DNA of 64,000 bases from Ilyonectria destructans. Its lineage: Eukaryota > Ascomycota > Sordariomycetes > Hypocreales > Nectriaceae. The notes under the pieces were generated by a model. The model had not been told where the DNA came from, did not search any database, and saw only the letters and a program-made list of their open reading frames with translations. Below are positions 10,668 to 21,709 of this stretch, one piece after another. Positions within the stretch are counted from its first letter, which is position 1. Every line of letters starts with the position of its first letter. Both the position numbers and the translations under genes were made by a program. The stretch is from positions 248,001 to 312,000 of the forward strand of contig JAHEWK010000026.1 in assembly GCA_020740775.1 (NCBI GenBank). The letters run 5' to 3'.

Positions 10668-11633
10668 TGTCTGTGATTGAGCTGCTCCATTGCACCACTG
10701 TCGAGGGCAGTATATCGTATTCTTGTCAGACTCGAGCTCTGTCTTGTACTTTAGTGTGACGTAGCGCTTGACCATGTCCTCGGAGAGACCAATCTGGAGA
10801 AGTTCGCTCGGACTGACGGCGACTTTGGTCTTCTTTGTCTCTTCGGATACTGCGCGTTCTTTGGCGCAATTGGGACTTATACATCGGACAGTAGATAAGT
10901 TTCCTTCGTCGATGGCATCATTGTAAAAGTCCTATAAGCACTGGATACAGAAGATGTGTCCACAGTCGAGCATCTTGTGACACTTGGGACCCTTTTTGGG
11001 ATCTATGACATGTTAGTATGAGATTGAAGGTGGGATATAAATAGACATACCGAGACAGACACCGCAGTCAAATGTCTCCTTTTCAAAAGCAGCCTTCTTA
11101 GCCTTTATATTGTGGTCTAACACAGCAACTTTGTGCTCAGAATCAACTTGGAGACTTCCCTCGGGGCTGATGGTTCCAAAGACGTCCTCAGCGGCGCGTT
11201 GGATATGATTGATATATGTAAAGGCAACCGTACCACGACCAATCTCATCCCATAAGCGCGGCCCGTCATCTTCGAGCCTCTTGATCGTCTCCCTCGTTAA
11301 CCACTGCGGTGTTGTCGATACCTTGATCTCTGGCGGTACGTCTACAGGGTAACCCTCAGGAAGACGAAATCCCAACCGCAGAGATGGGAGGTACGAGACC
11401 TCGAGGGAATCAACTTCAGTCTAGCCATTCTCAGCAACTTGAGCAGGCGTATTGAGCCCCGGGTGAACGGGTGCAGATGCTGCTGGAAAGGTGACGGTAA
11501 CAGGAGCGGCGGGCTCAACAAGGAGGTCTATCTCAAAGGTGAAGGGGTATTTTGCGTCAGGATGACGAATTTCGGGGTATATAGCCTCGAGAGAGCCAAG
11601 CTCCATGTAACGTGGATCATCTCTTTCGTCCAT
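10668..11633 (-). pseudogene. RWD-RBR E3 ubiquitin ligase, truncated
   Basis: The start at 11633 gives MDERDDPRYMELGSLEAIYP, an RWD domain, with LPEGYPVDVPPEIKV further on. After an intron (about 11003-11050, GTATGT to CATAG) the first RING reads CGVCLDPKKGPKCHKMLDCG then HIFCIQC. This order matches the RNF14/ITT1-like RBR ligases. Damage: TAG at 11421-11423 (AENG*TEVDS), TAG at 10932-10934 (IQCL*DFYND), and loss of the in-between-RING and RING2 parts, since the frame ends near 10668 beside the hAT element. Both stops fit CAG to TAG. The family ubiquitinates proteins through a RING-HECT hybrid mechanism; this copy lacks the catalytic RING2 and should be dead. Confidence 0.75.
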
Positions 11634-12168
11634 GGCTGCTATGAGTTGTTGTGTTGTTGATGATATGAGTGTTCATCCTCTGGTGGCGTAGTGTATACCA
11701 GTACGTTAGCTATAGTAATTTATAACTTATTTTACTATATCTTATATAATAGCTAGGATCATCAGAAACCTGTAAAGCAGATAACGGGAAGCCCATCATC
11801 AGCTGCTCTATCACATGCTCCTTATCCGCCGTCTGTGTGTGGCCAGAGATTAGAACTCGATGCTTCTGTTCTGTTTGTAGCTTGTGCGTTGCGTCATCAC
11901 TGGGCAAGCGGGTTCTACATGACCAATAATTATGTTCATACGAACATATAATATCTCAGCAGTGACATTTCCCTGCGTGTTCTAATACGTATAAAGGAAA
12001 AGTCGATTATATAGGTCACCAATGTGATCTAATCCTGATGAAGCAAGGCCGAACTAAATTTATATAGAGTTGGGTGAAAACGAGCGGGGTTCCCCCCCGC
12101 AAACCCTTTCCCCCTCAACTCTTCTCCCTCCATGATTTTGGCTGTGATAAATATTTGCAGAGAACAAA
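11634..12168. other. no supported gene
   Basis: AT-rich spacer between the RBR relic and the Helitron ORF. A short minus frame at 11710-11907 has no recognisable features. A G/C hairpin (GCGGGG...CCCCCGC) lies near 12086-12102, shortly before the Helitron ORF. Confidence 0.35.
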
Positions 12169-13524
12169 ATGCCAACCGCCTCTCACGTCTGTAGCAGGTG
12201 TGGAGAGCCTTGGACTTCAGGCCTATCTGGAACATATCGAACGTGCCCACGATGTCGAAAGGCAGATGCAGTTCGCAGAGAACGAAGGAAACGCGTACGC
12301 CAGGGTGATGGGATACGTCGCTGTACAAGTTGTCTTAGGCCCTGGAACTCAACACTCTTCCGTACTTGCGATATCTGCCGTGAGAATACTGCCAAGGCGA
12401 AAAAACGGCAGCGCGATTCAGGGTTATTTCGTGTATCAGCAGCACGTACCAATGGTAGTTCTGTCTGTTCAAACTGTCAAAGACCCTGGCACTCGGATCT
12501 ATATATTATCTGTGATGAATGTCGTCACAACATCGCCTTGCGCCGTGCTGGTCAGATAGTGACATCTGTTCATACAAACGTAGCCAATCGACGTATGAAC
12601 AGAGCCGATCGAAACAGCCGACCGTCGGTTACTTCCATCCCAACTGAGACCAGATCCTCTACTGCTTCTCCCTCGCCCGCTCCTAATGTACCAGATAGAA
12701 GACCCAAGGTTAATCGAAGAGCACGAGATACTAGGATGTGGTGGTCCCGCGTAGCCTGCCTCAAAGTGCAACCATTTAGTCAAAGCTGGAATCGGCGTTG
12801 TTCCTTTTGCTCAATACCGCTTCTTTCGACAGAAAGGTCTGGATGGTGTTGCACAAATGGGAAAAGAAGGGCTCCGAGACTTCCGCCATATCCACGATAT
12901 TTTCAGCAATGGCTAGACACAGATTTGCCGTTGTCGACGCTGAGTCGTCGTCTTAATAGCCTCTTTGCATTCTCGCTTATAAGTTCATCTGAGCGATTCA
13001 TTCATCCTCCAGCACCGGCTGATGTAGTCGTTTCCGGCCGAGTATACCACCGGCTACCCAATCTTTCGACAGGCGATCATAGTATGCGATGGTTTTTATA
13101 CGATGAATCAGCTCGATCACGCATTGCGACGACTAAGCGGGTCCCTTTGATTGCGGTAGAGATGGTTCGGAATTTGCTAGAAAGAGTCAATCCATATGTA
13201 CACACTGTTCGACATGCTATGTCCACTGTCGACCCTGAGACTATACCAATTGCGATAGAATTGAGAGACTTTCCAGCTGATGGGGAAGTAGCTGCGATTA
13301 TTAATATGCAAAGGCCACGTTCATTAACTTCAAGCCAAGACTCGGTACAGAGCACGCACACAGAGATGGATTTCGATGAGGAGGAAAGGACTGACACGCC
13401 TCCGTCAACTCAAATCAACCAATCCTCATCATCTGTGCGAACCCAAGATATTGAAGTTATTGACGATGACGCGCCTGTACCAGCGATTCCGGAACGTCCC
13501 CATCGAAAGCTACGCCGTCGCTAG
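12169..13524 (+). CDS. Helitron Rep/helicase N-terminal fragment
   Basis: A single 451-residue frame from ATG 12169. The first 120 residues hold three similar zinc motifs of the form CxxCxxPW...CxxC (about 8-29, 52-70 and 97-117). Then comes CSFCSIPLLSTERSGWCCTN and the Helitron N-terminal signature RLPPYP, LNSLFAFS, GRVYHRLPNLS and RWFLYDESA. These blocks are typical of the region before the Rep HUH domain of Helitron proteins. Rep and the PIF1-type helicase are absent, because the frame ends in an acidic, Ser/Thr-rich tail with a basic end (RPHRKLRRR). It is either an internally deleted Helitron or a host-retained N-terminal domain. No damaging stop is present, which is unusual among the relics here. 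Confidence 0.65.
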   Translation: MPTASHVCSRCGEPWTSGLSGTYRTCPRCRKADAVRRERRKRVRQGDGIRRCTSCLRPWNSTLFRTCDICRENTAKAKKRQRDSGLFRVSAARTNGSSVCSNCQRPWHSDLYIICDECRHNIALRRAGQIVTSVHTNVANRRMNRADRNSRPSVTSIPTETRSSTASPSPAPNVPDRRPKVNRRARDTRMWWSRVACLKVQPFSQSWNRRCSFCSIPLLSTERSGWCCTNGKRRAPRLPPYPRYFQQWLDTDLPLSTLSRRLNSLFAFSLISSSERFIHPPAPADVVVSGRVYHRLPNLSTGDHSMRWFLYDESARSRIATTKRVPLIAVEMVRNLLERVNPYVHTVRHAMSTVDPETIPIAIELRDFPADGEVAAIINMQRPRSLTSSQDSVQSTHTEMDFDEEERTDTPPSTQINQSSSSVRTQDIEVIDDDAPVPAIPERPHRKLRRR

Positions 13525-13616
13525 GACTAAAATTGGAACTGGAACATGTAATTTAACTTCAAATATGATAATGAATAACTATCAGGAATGACAATTGACT
13601 GTTCTCATGGTCCAGG

Positions 13617-13633
13617 GCGCGGAGCGCGACTAA
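13617..13633 (+). mobile_element. candidate Helitron 3' terminus
   Basis: About 95 bases after the Helitron ORF the sequence forms a small GC hairpin (GCGC GGA GCGC at 13617-13627) followed by GA and CTAA, then T. Helitrons end in a hairpin shortly before CTRR and insert between A and T. The hairpin is short and close to the end, so the call is tentative. The matching TC 5' end was not found. Confidence 0.4.
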
Positions 13634-14116
13634 TATCTCGTTAGTATATTAAGCAGTGTACTAATTAGTAGTACACCACTCAGCCTAAGGCATAAGCATA
13701 TTAGCTATACAGCTTTTTCTATTCTTACACTTTAATTACGCGATTGTTCTACACTGATATGTTATGCTAGGTGCTAATATATCGCTAGGCTCTTAAAACA
13801 ATTCCTAGATATTAAGCAATCTTATAATAATAAAGTTATTTTCGAGCCTCAATTTTTCCCGAGATATTAACTATCAGATTATTTATTTCTTCAGCTCTAT
13901 TTAACATAGAAGCATTAACTATGAAGCTTGATATTATTATATACCTTTTCTTTAATTATTCGATGGGATATAAATATGAAACTGTCATGCTATCGACATA
14001 TTCCCTTCCGTTCATATTGACGTCTTTCGGCAACTGCCATGATAATGAGCACAATTCTTTTACAGGCTATTGCTTAGTTCTTGAGACTATTCCACTTTGC
14101 TACAATAAACCAACTC
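13634..14116. other. AT-rich spacer, no gene
   Basis: Strongly AT-rich sequence with many short TAA/TAG-bearing frames and nothing recognisable. It lies downstream of the aldehyde dehydrogenase gene, whose polyadenylation signals may fall here. Confidence 0.4.
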
Positions 14117-15795
14117 TCACAACATTGGTACTCCCTCCACGGTCAAAGTGCCAGTCTTAGACACCAAGTACTCTTCAATTGCAACGTCCTTGCCAGCTTC
14201 TTTCCCATAACCCGATTGTTTCATTCCGCCAAATGGGGACTCGGCACAGGATGCGTTGCCTTAAAACAATTGTCAGTTGCATATAGAGATAACTAGACGA
14301 AACAAAAGGGGAATGTTGAGTTAACTTACCAGTATTCATGCCAATCATTCCAGCTTCAAGACTTTCCAGTAATCGCCACGTTCGGCTAACATCCCTGGTG
14401 AAGAAGTACGAAGCTAGACCCATGGACGTATCATTCGCTAGCTTGACTGCCTCTTCTTCTGTCTCAAACTTGTATAGGCCCAGCAAAGGCCCAAATACCT
14501 CTTCGTTAGTCGTCAGCATGTCCTTGGTCATATTCGAGATAATAGTTGGCTCGAAAAAGTAGCCGTCGATGCGGGGCTGATTGCCTCCACAAAGGAGCTT
14601 GCCCCCTTTCACAACAGCATCAGACACGTGTTTCTTGAGTTTTTCGACCTGACGACTTGTAGTCAAGGGGCCCATCGTCGTGTCCTTTTCAATACCATGA
14701 CCGACGTTGATCGTTGCGGTGGCTTCAGTTATCAGCTTAGCAAACTTGTCAAAGACGCCGCTCTGTACGTAAACGCGGTTGGCATGTGTGCACGCCTGGC
14801 CAGCAGTGCGCCACTTGAGAATCATCAGAGCAGCGACAGCTCGGTCTAAATCGCCGTCGTCAAACACGATAAACGGGCAATTCCCTCCCAATTCCATCGT
14901 CACCTTCTTCAGGCCGCCCTCGGCACAGTGCTTCGCGACGATGCTTCCAACGCTAGTACTTCCAGTGAAAGTGACTTTGCGCACAAGCGGGTGCTTACAG
15001 AGCCTCTCGCTGACAGAAGGAGTGTTGTCGTTATCAGTAGAGATGACGTTGATCACGCCAGGCGGCACGCCTGCACGAAGGGCAAGATCGGCCAGAGCCA
15101 TGACGCTTAAAGGGGTTTCGGGCGAGGGCTTGATAATCATAGAGCATCCCGCTGCCAAGGCTGCAGCTACCTTTCTGATAATCATAGCAACGGGGAAGTT
15201 CCAAGGAACAAGAGCAACGCACACTCCAATAGGCTGCTTTATAACAAATGTACGGCGGTTGGACACGGAGGGAATCGCAACAGAACCTCGCACTCTCTCA
15301 GCTTCACCTGCGAACCACCAAGCGAAGCCGAGTGCGTAATCGATCTCCCCGACAGCCTCTACCCATGGCTTGCCGGTTTCAAAAACGAGGATTTTGGCGA
15401 TATCTTCGCGTGCAACAGTAATCAGTTCGTGCCATTTAAGCAGGATCTTGGCCCGTTGACGTGGGTTGATGAAACGATAGCTTTCAAACGCTGTTTGCGA
15501 CGTCTCAACGTATTGGTCTACATCGGCGACGTCGTTGTTGGCACAAGATGCCCACACTGTGCGAGATCCAGGGTCTGCCAAAAGGTTCATGTTAGTGGCA
15601 ACAGGTCATGTCATCATGATAGGAAGTTAACTACCTTCGACATCGAACTTGTCTCCAGATTTGGCTTGAACCCATTCTCCGTTCAAGAGTGAGGCCTCGT
15701 GGAAGAGGGATGGGTCATCAAGCTATCAAACGATCAGCGGCGTAATTCGGTTCCAGGAACGATCATCTTACAGTGAATGGTAGCTTGGTAGACAT
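14117..15795 (-). CDS. succinate-semialdehyde dehydrogenase-like aldehyde dehydrogenase
   Basis: Four exons: 15795-15772, 15722-15635, 15574-14330 and 14259-14117, giving about 499 residues with good splice signals. The start is ATG 15795 (MSTKLPFT). Family blocks are clear: VPWNFPVAMIIRKVAAALAA (NAD(P) binding), FTGSTSVGSIVAKHCA, the catalytic glutamate in TMELGGN, the catalytic cysteine in AGQACTHANRVY, EVFGPLL, and the end SPFGGMKQSGYGKEAG. It is closest to NADP-type succinate-semialdehyde dehydrogenases (GabD/Uga2), which oxidise four-carbon semialdehydes. It is divergent from a homoserine dehydrogenase gene 678 bp away, so they may share control. In that setting aspartate semialdehyde is a plausible substrate (inference). 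The length is usual for the family and the gene looks intact. Confidence 0.85.
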
Positions 15796-16473
15796 GCTGG
15801 GCAAGGGAAGCAGCTTGATCTGTCTGTTGAGCAAGGCATGATTAGAGACCTGCTAGGCCTATATATCTATAGCTCGTCAAGACTCAACATCAACTACCAA
15901 GTTGCTATTCTGCACAGCTCCGATAACGCCCCGAGACTCAATCTCAATTCTGACGTTAGATCATAAGTTGTCTGGCCACATTACTAGGCCAGTTCCCCGT
16001 TGATAGTTAGGCTCGGGATGAAGGGTCGATCCGATTGGATGACCCTCCGAGCCCGAACTAACGTTGCGGGGACATGTCATGTTTTGATTACTACAACGAG
16101 GAGGGCTTTGAAATCAATTGAGCGACTGGCTTCACTAGTCAGTTCCAGGAAAGTACATGCCGGATGTTATGTCACGTTTAGATTACTCAGAGTGGATTGT
16201 CTGTCGGATCACTGGAGAATCTGACTGATCGCTTCGGACTATGTGGGGCTTCTTTCACATTGTGCTACTGAGTGAACAACACAGCGTGATGGTCTTTCCG
16301 CGGGAAGACCGAAGAGTCCAAAGACATATTTTCGAGTAGCGAGTAATCGTTCGTAGGGCGCAGATGTCAATGGCGCCGAAAACCGGCCCTGCGGTCGACT
16401 GGTATTACATATAAGAGCAGCTGGTGATCTGGATTGAAGAGATGTAAACAACAAGCAGTACTTGTACAGCCAG
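15796..16473. promoter_or_regulatory. divergent promoter, aldehyde and homoserine dehydrogenases
   Basis: 678 bp between two divergent starts. It contains the half-palindrome GACATGTCATG near 16073-16083, TCGGATCAC at 16204-16212 and TCTGACTG at 16220-16227. All three strings recur in the aldolase upstream region. A broken inverted repeat (GTTAGGCTCGG ... CCGAGCCCGAACTAAC) spans about 16006-16061 and holds CGG/CCG triplets of the kind Zn2Cys6 proteins bind. No TATA box is certain. Confidence 0.4.
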
Positions 16474-17627
16474 ATGGCATCCACACAGAAAGAGGTCTGC
16501 ATTGCCGTCATCGGTCAGTCGTTACCAAAAGCAACTCGCCCCATAGATTGGAACTAACAGACACAACAGGCGCTGGAGGCGTTGGCTCCGTCTTTGTCGA
16601 GCAGCTTGCATGGCTTGCTAAGAATCGAAAAAACACTCGCCTGAAGCTATGCTACATTGCGGACATCGATCGAGCTTTATATCATGACGATTACTCGGAA
16701 CTGGACATTGACTTGGCTCTCGAGACTTTGCAAACACAAGGCCGTGATCCTCCCTGCCTGGACAAGATTATCAACTACCTATCCGGAGCGCCCCACAAGG
16801 TCATCGTGGCAGACAATACAAGCTCTCAGGCAGTGGCTTCAGCTTATCCCTCCTTCTTAAGACGTGGCATAAGCATCATCACCCCTAACAAGAAGGCTTT
16901 CTCTGGGGACTATAAGTTATGGCGAGGGATTTTTGATGCAACTACACCTATCGGTCCCTTCGTCTATCACGAATCTTCCGTCGGTGCTGGAATGCCTATC
17001 ATCTCAACCATCAATGACCTCGTCAACACTGGCGACGAGGTGACTCGAATTGAAGGAGTCTTTAGTGGCACATTATCTTTTCTATTCAACTCCTTTGCCC
17101 CCACCTCTGGAAACGGTGGGGCATGGTCGGCTGAAGTTATCAAGGCTAAAGAGCTTGGTTATACTGAGCCTGATCCTCGGGATGACCTCAACGGCCTCGA
17201 TGTGGCTCGTAAAATCACGATCTTAGGGCGATTGGCTGGCCTGCCTATTGAGTCACCCGCGGCATTCCCAGTCCAGAGCTTGATTCCACAGGAACTAGAA
17301 GGCATCGCCAATGCCTCGGAGTTCCTAAAACGTCTTCCCGAGTTTGACTCGGTGATGGAAGAGCATAAGAAGGTCGCTGAAAAGGCTGGGAAGGTTATTC
17401 GTTACATTGGTAGCGTCGATGTGACAACTGGACAAGCCAAGGTTGGCCTTGAGTTGTTCGAACCTACTCATCCAATTGCTACGCTTCAAGACAGTGATAA
17501 CATCATTAGTTTCTACACTAAACGCTATGGAAAGATGCCGTTGACGATTAGAGGTGCAGGTGCTGGAGGCCAGGTTACTGCAATGGGTGTTACAGGGGAT
17601 CTGTTGAAGATTATCTCGCAAATGTAG
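16474..17627 (+). CDS. homoserine dehydrogenase
   Basis: Two exons, 16474-16513 and 16570-17627, about 365 residues, the usual size for the monofunctional fungal enzyme (Hom6 type). The first exon MASTQKEVCIAVIG joins to GAGGVGSVFVEQL, rebuilding the Rossmann glycine motif across the intron. Further signatures are ADNTSSQAVASAYP, TPNKKAFSGD, YHESSVGAGMPIISTINDL, GVFSGTLSFLFN, and AKELGYTEPDPRDDLNGLDV, which carries the catalytic Asp/Lys region. The enzyme interconverts aspartate semialdehyde and homoserine with NAD(P). A genome needs one core copy for threonine and methionine; this one sits beside a semialdehyde dehydrogenase and a permease in a repeat-rich region, so it is probably a second, catabolic copy (inference). 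No lesion is seen. Confidence 0.9.
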
Positions 17628-17690
17628 AAAGTATCAGATAATTTATACTTTGCGCCTTGACCACGACTGAATACTTCAAGACTCACCCGT

Positions 17691-18095
17691 GCCAAACTAC
17701 TGGCAGACATCTACAGCGCCATCTCTGCCAAGCTCCAAGTCCCATTTGGCGGCGAAGACCTGGACAAGTATGACGGGACACCGTTCTTGATCTGCGCCTT
17801 TTGAAAGGAAGAGTTTCACACCACAACTAGCGGTCAGCCTGCGGTAGAGTTAGCATTTCTGGGGGAGCCCATCTGGTGCGATGATACTGGGGTTACCCCC
17901 CGTCCTTGGAATTGGAGACAGGGCCCACGGACTACGTTGACAGGCGACACTATGCATGTACTTTCTATACTAGATGCTTTAAAGCCAGTGTCAGATCAAG
18001 AGCTCGTTGAGATTATTCCTTGCTACTACGCTCAAAGCGCTCTCCCCAGCCGTCAAGACATCTCATCGGATCTTCAGCGGCCCTGCAAAGAATGA
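17691..18095 (+). pseudogene. unrecognised open frame with one TGA
   Basis: Downstream of homoserine dehydrogenase a 134-codon plus-strand frame runs from AKLLADIYSAISAKL to LQRPCKE*, broken only by TGA at 17802-17804 (FLICAF*KEEFH), which fits CGA to TGA. There is no ATG near the start. A frame this long is unusual by chance in a spacer, so I read it as the end of a decayed gene. I do not recognise the family, and an unannotated exon or chance are both possible. Confidence 0.3.
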
Positions 18096-18217
18096 ATAGA
18101 TGAAGTTGGACCTCAAGGTGTTTTTAAGCAAGGAATGTCAATTGAATTATGTTTTCCCCAGGAGAAATACTTCTCTTATTTCTCACTATTGGTATCAGGG
18201 TGAGCTAAACTCCATCC

Positions 18218-20505
18218 TTAGACAAGAAACTCTGCGGCTGAAGTATTGAGCCAAGCCATATCATCAATATCAAAATCCATTCCGTCTAGATCAATCTGCC
18301 CAGTAATGTCGTCAAAAGCAACAAGAGGCGCATTGTTTTGTTGCTCGATGAAAGCACTCCCCGTTAGGGCCCCATCGTCATGCGCTTCCCCATGCTCGGA
18401 TATGTGGTGATAACTCTGGATTTTGGCGAGCAAAATCTCTAAAGCTGCTACACAGCGTTCGGCAGAATCACCTACTTTTGCATAGGCTCTGAGTAGCTGT
18501 ATTGCCTGGTCCCACGTTGGTTTTGCCTGCCATGGCTCTGTAGTCGAACGGGCCGAGTTCAACTGTCGAAAACGCTCAGCCAGAAGGACTGTTGCAGCTG
18601 TATACACGACTGTGAGTCAAGGTTAGCATCAAATTCTGTATTTTTGGAACTTGACTCTCACACAATACCGAGAACCACCATGCAGGCACAGGTCCTGTCA
18701 CCGTTTCTAGATCTAGATTTGCATGAATCATGTTGATGATCTCATGAGCCGAGTCGAAGCAGATGATTGAGCATTGGTCTGTGAGGCTATGCGAGAGCCG
18801 TTGATCGGTAGGTGCAGACCAACAACTATGGTGGTCAGCCCTCACCTGATTCAGACAGGATTCTGTCAGAACCGGGCGGAGGACAACAATTCGGGCATGC
18901 AGATACCTACCGTTCGTCATGTTAGGAATAGCTAGTCTTCTTAGTATACAGCTCGCTTACCGTGCTCGTAAGACGATGCACTGTCTTTGAAGAACAGAGT
19001 TTTCGTTTGATCCGGATGAATAGCAAAGTCCGGCAGGAACCGATCGGAACCACCGCACGAGCTTATCATCGAATTGCAGCACAGAGAGGACGTGCTCGGC
19101 TTCCCCGCTTTCTTTCTGTGGCTGTCGCATGTAAAGCTCGAGCAAGGAATCATTGACAATGCTGTAGAGCTCTACAGATTTGATAAAGAATGCTATAGTA
19201 GGCGTCGCCCCGTCTGGCCGAGTTGTGCAAGGCTGGCGTTGTTTGCCTAGGAGGTCGTCATCAATCATAGTCGGCAGAGGAACAGAATCGTATAGCCAGT
19301 TTGCAATCATGCTCGGACGTCCGAATGTCATTGACATAACCCGATCCATAAAGACGCAACCGTGCCACACCTTTCGCATCATTTCGACATGCCGAATATC
19401 TTCGTTCTGGGCTGCTGTTCGGCACAGATGTAGACCTAAGCTTTGTGCCATACGGACTGCAGATCCTACAACCATCCAGCATTGGTGGGACTGGTGAGTA
19501 CTCTGCAGGAACAGCTCCATCATCAAGAAACATTGGACTCCTTCTAAAGAAGCTCCTTCTTGAAGCCGCGGATCATATAGTGCAAGAGCTCTCTCCCAAA
19601 ACGTCTGCCCCATCCTCTTCCTCTCCCCAGGAGGCACAGCTTTTGAGAATTGGCTACCTAATGCAAGTGCCATGTTGATCATGCAGTATAAAGGCCTGGT
19701 GGTGATACTCGTCAAGCTGCCGATCCAAATAGCATTATAATCTTGCTTGAAGGAGGTCCAGTCGTGTGTAGGAAGAATCACCCATACCAAATCATAATAA
19801 TTTTGTATGAGATCGTCGCAAAAGGTTCTAGGTGGGAACTGGAAAGTGAGAGGGTCTATCCAGTCCTGGAATTGGCTGCCGGTAGTCTTTTTGCCAGATG
19901 ATGCTTGAACCTCGTCAACGATATCGGATGTCGACGACGTCTGTGTCTGTCCAAGACGAGCATCGATAGCCGAATTGATCTGGGTCATGAAGGAAACAGC
20001 GCTACTGTCACCGAAGAACTCGGTGCTCCCTGAACAGCCTTTACCGACACCCGTCATTGCGTCCGTTTCCGCTGATACGGTAGCTTTGGGTCGTGGAGTG
20101 TTGGCCATGTGTGTTGAGTTTGGTGTACCACTGGCCAGCCGGTTTCTGACCGCACTCTCAGGCGAAGAGATGGTGGTTGTTTGTGTTGGAACTTGTCGCT
20201 CTGAGAGTCCTCCGGACACAGACATCAATGTTGATTCTTCTGTAGAACCTTCACTCATCGCCGTGGTGAGTTGCGGTGGTTGATAACGCGGCAGTAATGC
20301 GCGTTGTCTTCGTCGCGAATTTTCGCCTCGGCGATATACGCACCGAGTCTCTCCTCGAACGTTACATGCATGGCAGACTGGTAGTGCCTTTAGCTTTATA
20401 CGACGTAGCGAATATATCAATTGGCTTACCAGGCCTCTGCGCATCACATTTGACTTTTCTTTGTCGACAATTGTCGCATGCCGCGTCAACCTTCTGGCGT
20501 GCCAT
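18218..20505 (-). CDS. Zn2Cys6 transcription factor
   Basis: Four exons: 20505-20430, 20377-18961, 18906-18662 and 18609-18218, about 709 residues. The first intron splits the zinc cluster. Exon 1 gives CDNCRQRKVKCDAQRP and exon 2 continues VCHACNVRGETRC, completing six cysteines in a Zn2Cys6 pattern. The basic stretch RRGENSRRRQRALLPRY follows. The middle matches the fungal-specific regulator domain (YDLVWVILPTHDWTSFKQDY; MRKVWHGCVFMDRVMSMTFG). The last exon is acidic (DLDGMDFDIDDMAWL), a likely activation region. It lies inside the six-gene metabolic block and is the natural candidate for its pathway-specific regulator; that role is inference. All splice joins keep frame. Confidence 0.85.
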
Positions 20506-20872
20506 TGTTGAAGTGCAGACAAGCTTGCAAGAAGCAAAAAGGTATGGCGGGGACAGCGACCAGGGGGTCCAGTAGCAAGACAAAGATTACGTAACAAATC
20601 ACTGACAAGTCGATGATGAAGCGGGGTAAGGTAAACGTCTTTCATTTCAGATTCTAGATGCCCCAGTCACTTATTTGAGAAGGCCTAGCGCGGGAGACTA
20701 AGCTACTGCTGCATGTCACTCCAATTCCAATCATACAAATATGCCGTATCGAAACTGCACTCATCGTAAGAGGATCATTCATCGCCGGAGAAGATGATCA
20801 GGGCCTTCGATATGACTCATTTGAGGCGACTATCGTATTATAAATAAGACAAACAGAAAATAAATGGCAGAC
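20506..20872. promoter_or_regulatory. upstream region of the Zn2Cys6 gene
   Basis: 367 bp between the regulator start and the 3' end of the aldolase gene, both on the minus strand. It holds the regulator promoter and aldolase 3' sequence. No clear motif is seen. Confidence 0.35.
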
Positions 20873-21709
20873 CTAGAATGGCAGCGGCTTGATAGGCCTC
20901 GTTTGCCGGTACCAGTACTCAAAAGTTGCATTCATGATTCTAGGCCGACGCAAATAAGAACCGGCTTCGCGAGCCAATTCCTTATCGACTGGTTTGAGAG
21001 GACCAAAAGCTCGTGCTTGAACCTGGATGCGAGCTGCTCTCTCAAGGTATACTGCCAGATATGTTGCCTCTTGGATGCTCCTCCCAGCCGTCAACATCCC
21101 ATGGTTAGCCAGTAGAATCGAGTATTTGTCTCCCAGGGCCTCTGTAATAATAACGCCCTCCTGATCAGCGATAGGGACGCCGGGCCATTGACCTAGGAAT
21201 GCGCAATCGTTGAAGAACGATGTCATGTCCATCTGAGCAATGACGAGGGGTTCTTTGGCGGCTGCCATGACCTGTACCCAGGGGGAATGTGTGTGAATGA
21301 TGGACTGAATGTCGGGCCGACCGGCGTAAACCCATAGATGGAAGCGTGTCGCTGGGTTAGGCATGCCTTCGCCGGTGATGGTATTGAGATCTCCATCTAC
21401 CTCGATGAAGTCCTCCGGCATAGCCTCATCCCAGCCCAAGCCAAACTTAAGAGTCCAGTAAAAGCCACCACCTCGATTAGACCGCGCACTGATTTGGCCA
21501 GCCAGACCAGCATCCTCTTGCTTAGCTGCGATAAGCCGGCAGGCACAAGCTAGAGTCTCTTGGAGAGTACGTTCAGGTATTTTGAGATTTTTCTGCATCT
21601 CATCTGCTGATCGCTTTTCGAAGTATTCTTTTGATCGGAGAGGGGCGCCATTGATCTTGGGTGCCTGCGCAGGCGTAGGTAACTGAGTACTGGTGGCCGT
21701 CGGCGACAT
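20873..21709 (-). CDS. class II aldolase/adducin family protein
   Basis: A single exon of 278 residues from ATG 21709 (MSPTATSTQLPTPAQ). Class II aldolase/adducin-fold signatures are seen in order: GLAGQISARSNRGGGFYWT (substrate loop), the zinc ligand pair in IIHTHSPWVQVMAA, and the third ligand region in LLANHGMLTAGRSIQEATYL. The family includes fuculose/rhamnulose phosphate aldolases and retro-aldol enzymes for 2-oxo acids. The substrate cannot be read from sequence. Beside homoserine dehydrogenase, a 4-hydroxy-2-oxobutanoate or similar 2-oxo-acid cleavage is one possibility (inference). Its 955-bp upstream region shares motifs with the dehydrogenase promoter. No targeting signal is evident, so it is probably cytosolic. 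Confidence 0.8.
   Translation of the reverse strand: MSPTATSTQLPTPAQAPKINGAPLRSKEYFEKRSADEMQKNLKIPERTLQETLACACRLIAAKQEDAGLAGQISARSNRGGGFYWTLKFGLGWDEAMPEDFIEVDGDLNTITGEGMPNPATRFHLWVYAGRPDIQSIIHTHSPWVQVMAAAKEPLVIAQMDMTSFFNDCAFLGQWPGVPIADQEGVIITEALGDKYSILLANHGMLTAGRSIQEATYLAVYLERAARIQVQARAFGPLKPVDKELAREAGSYLRRPRIMNATFEYWYRQTRPIKPLPF

Noticed and set aside
14779..15339. 186-residue plus-strand open frame
   Set aside because: Antisense to the aldehyde dehydrogenase exon with all family motifs on the minus strand.
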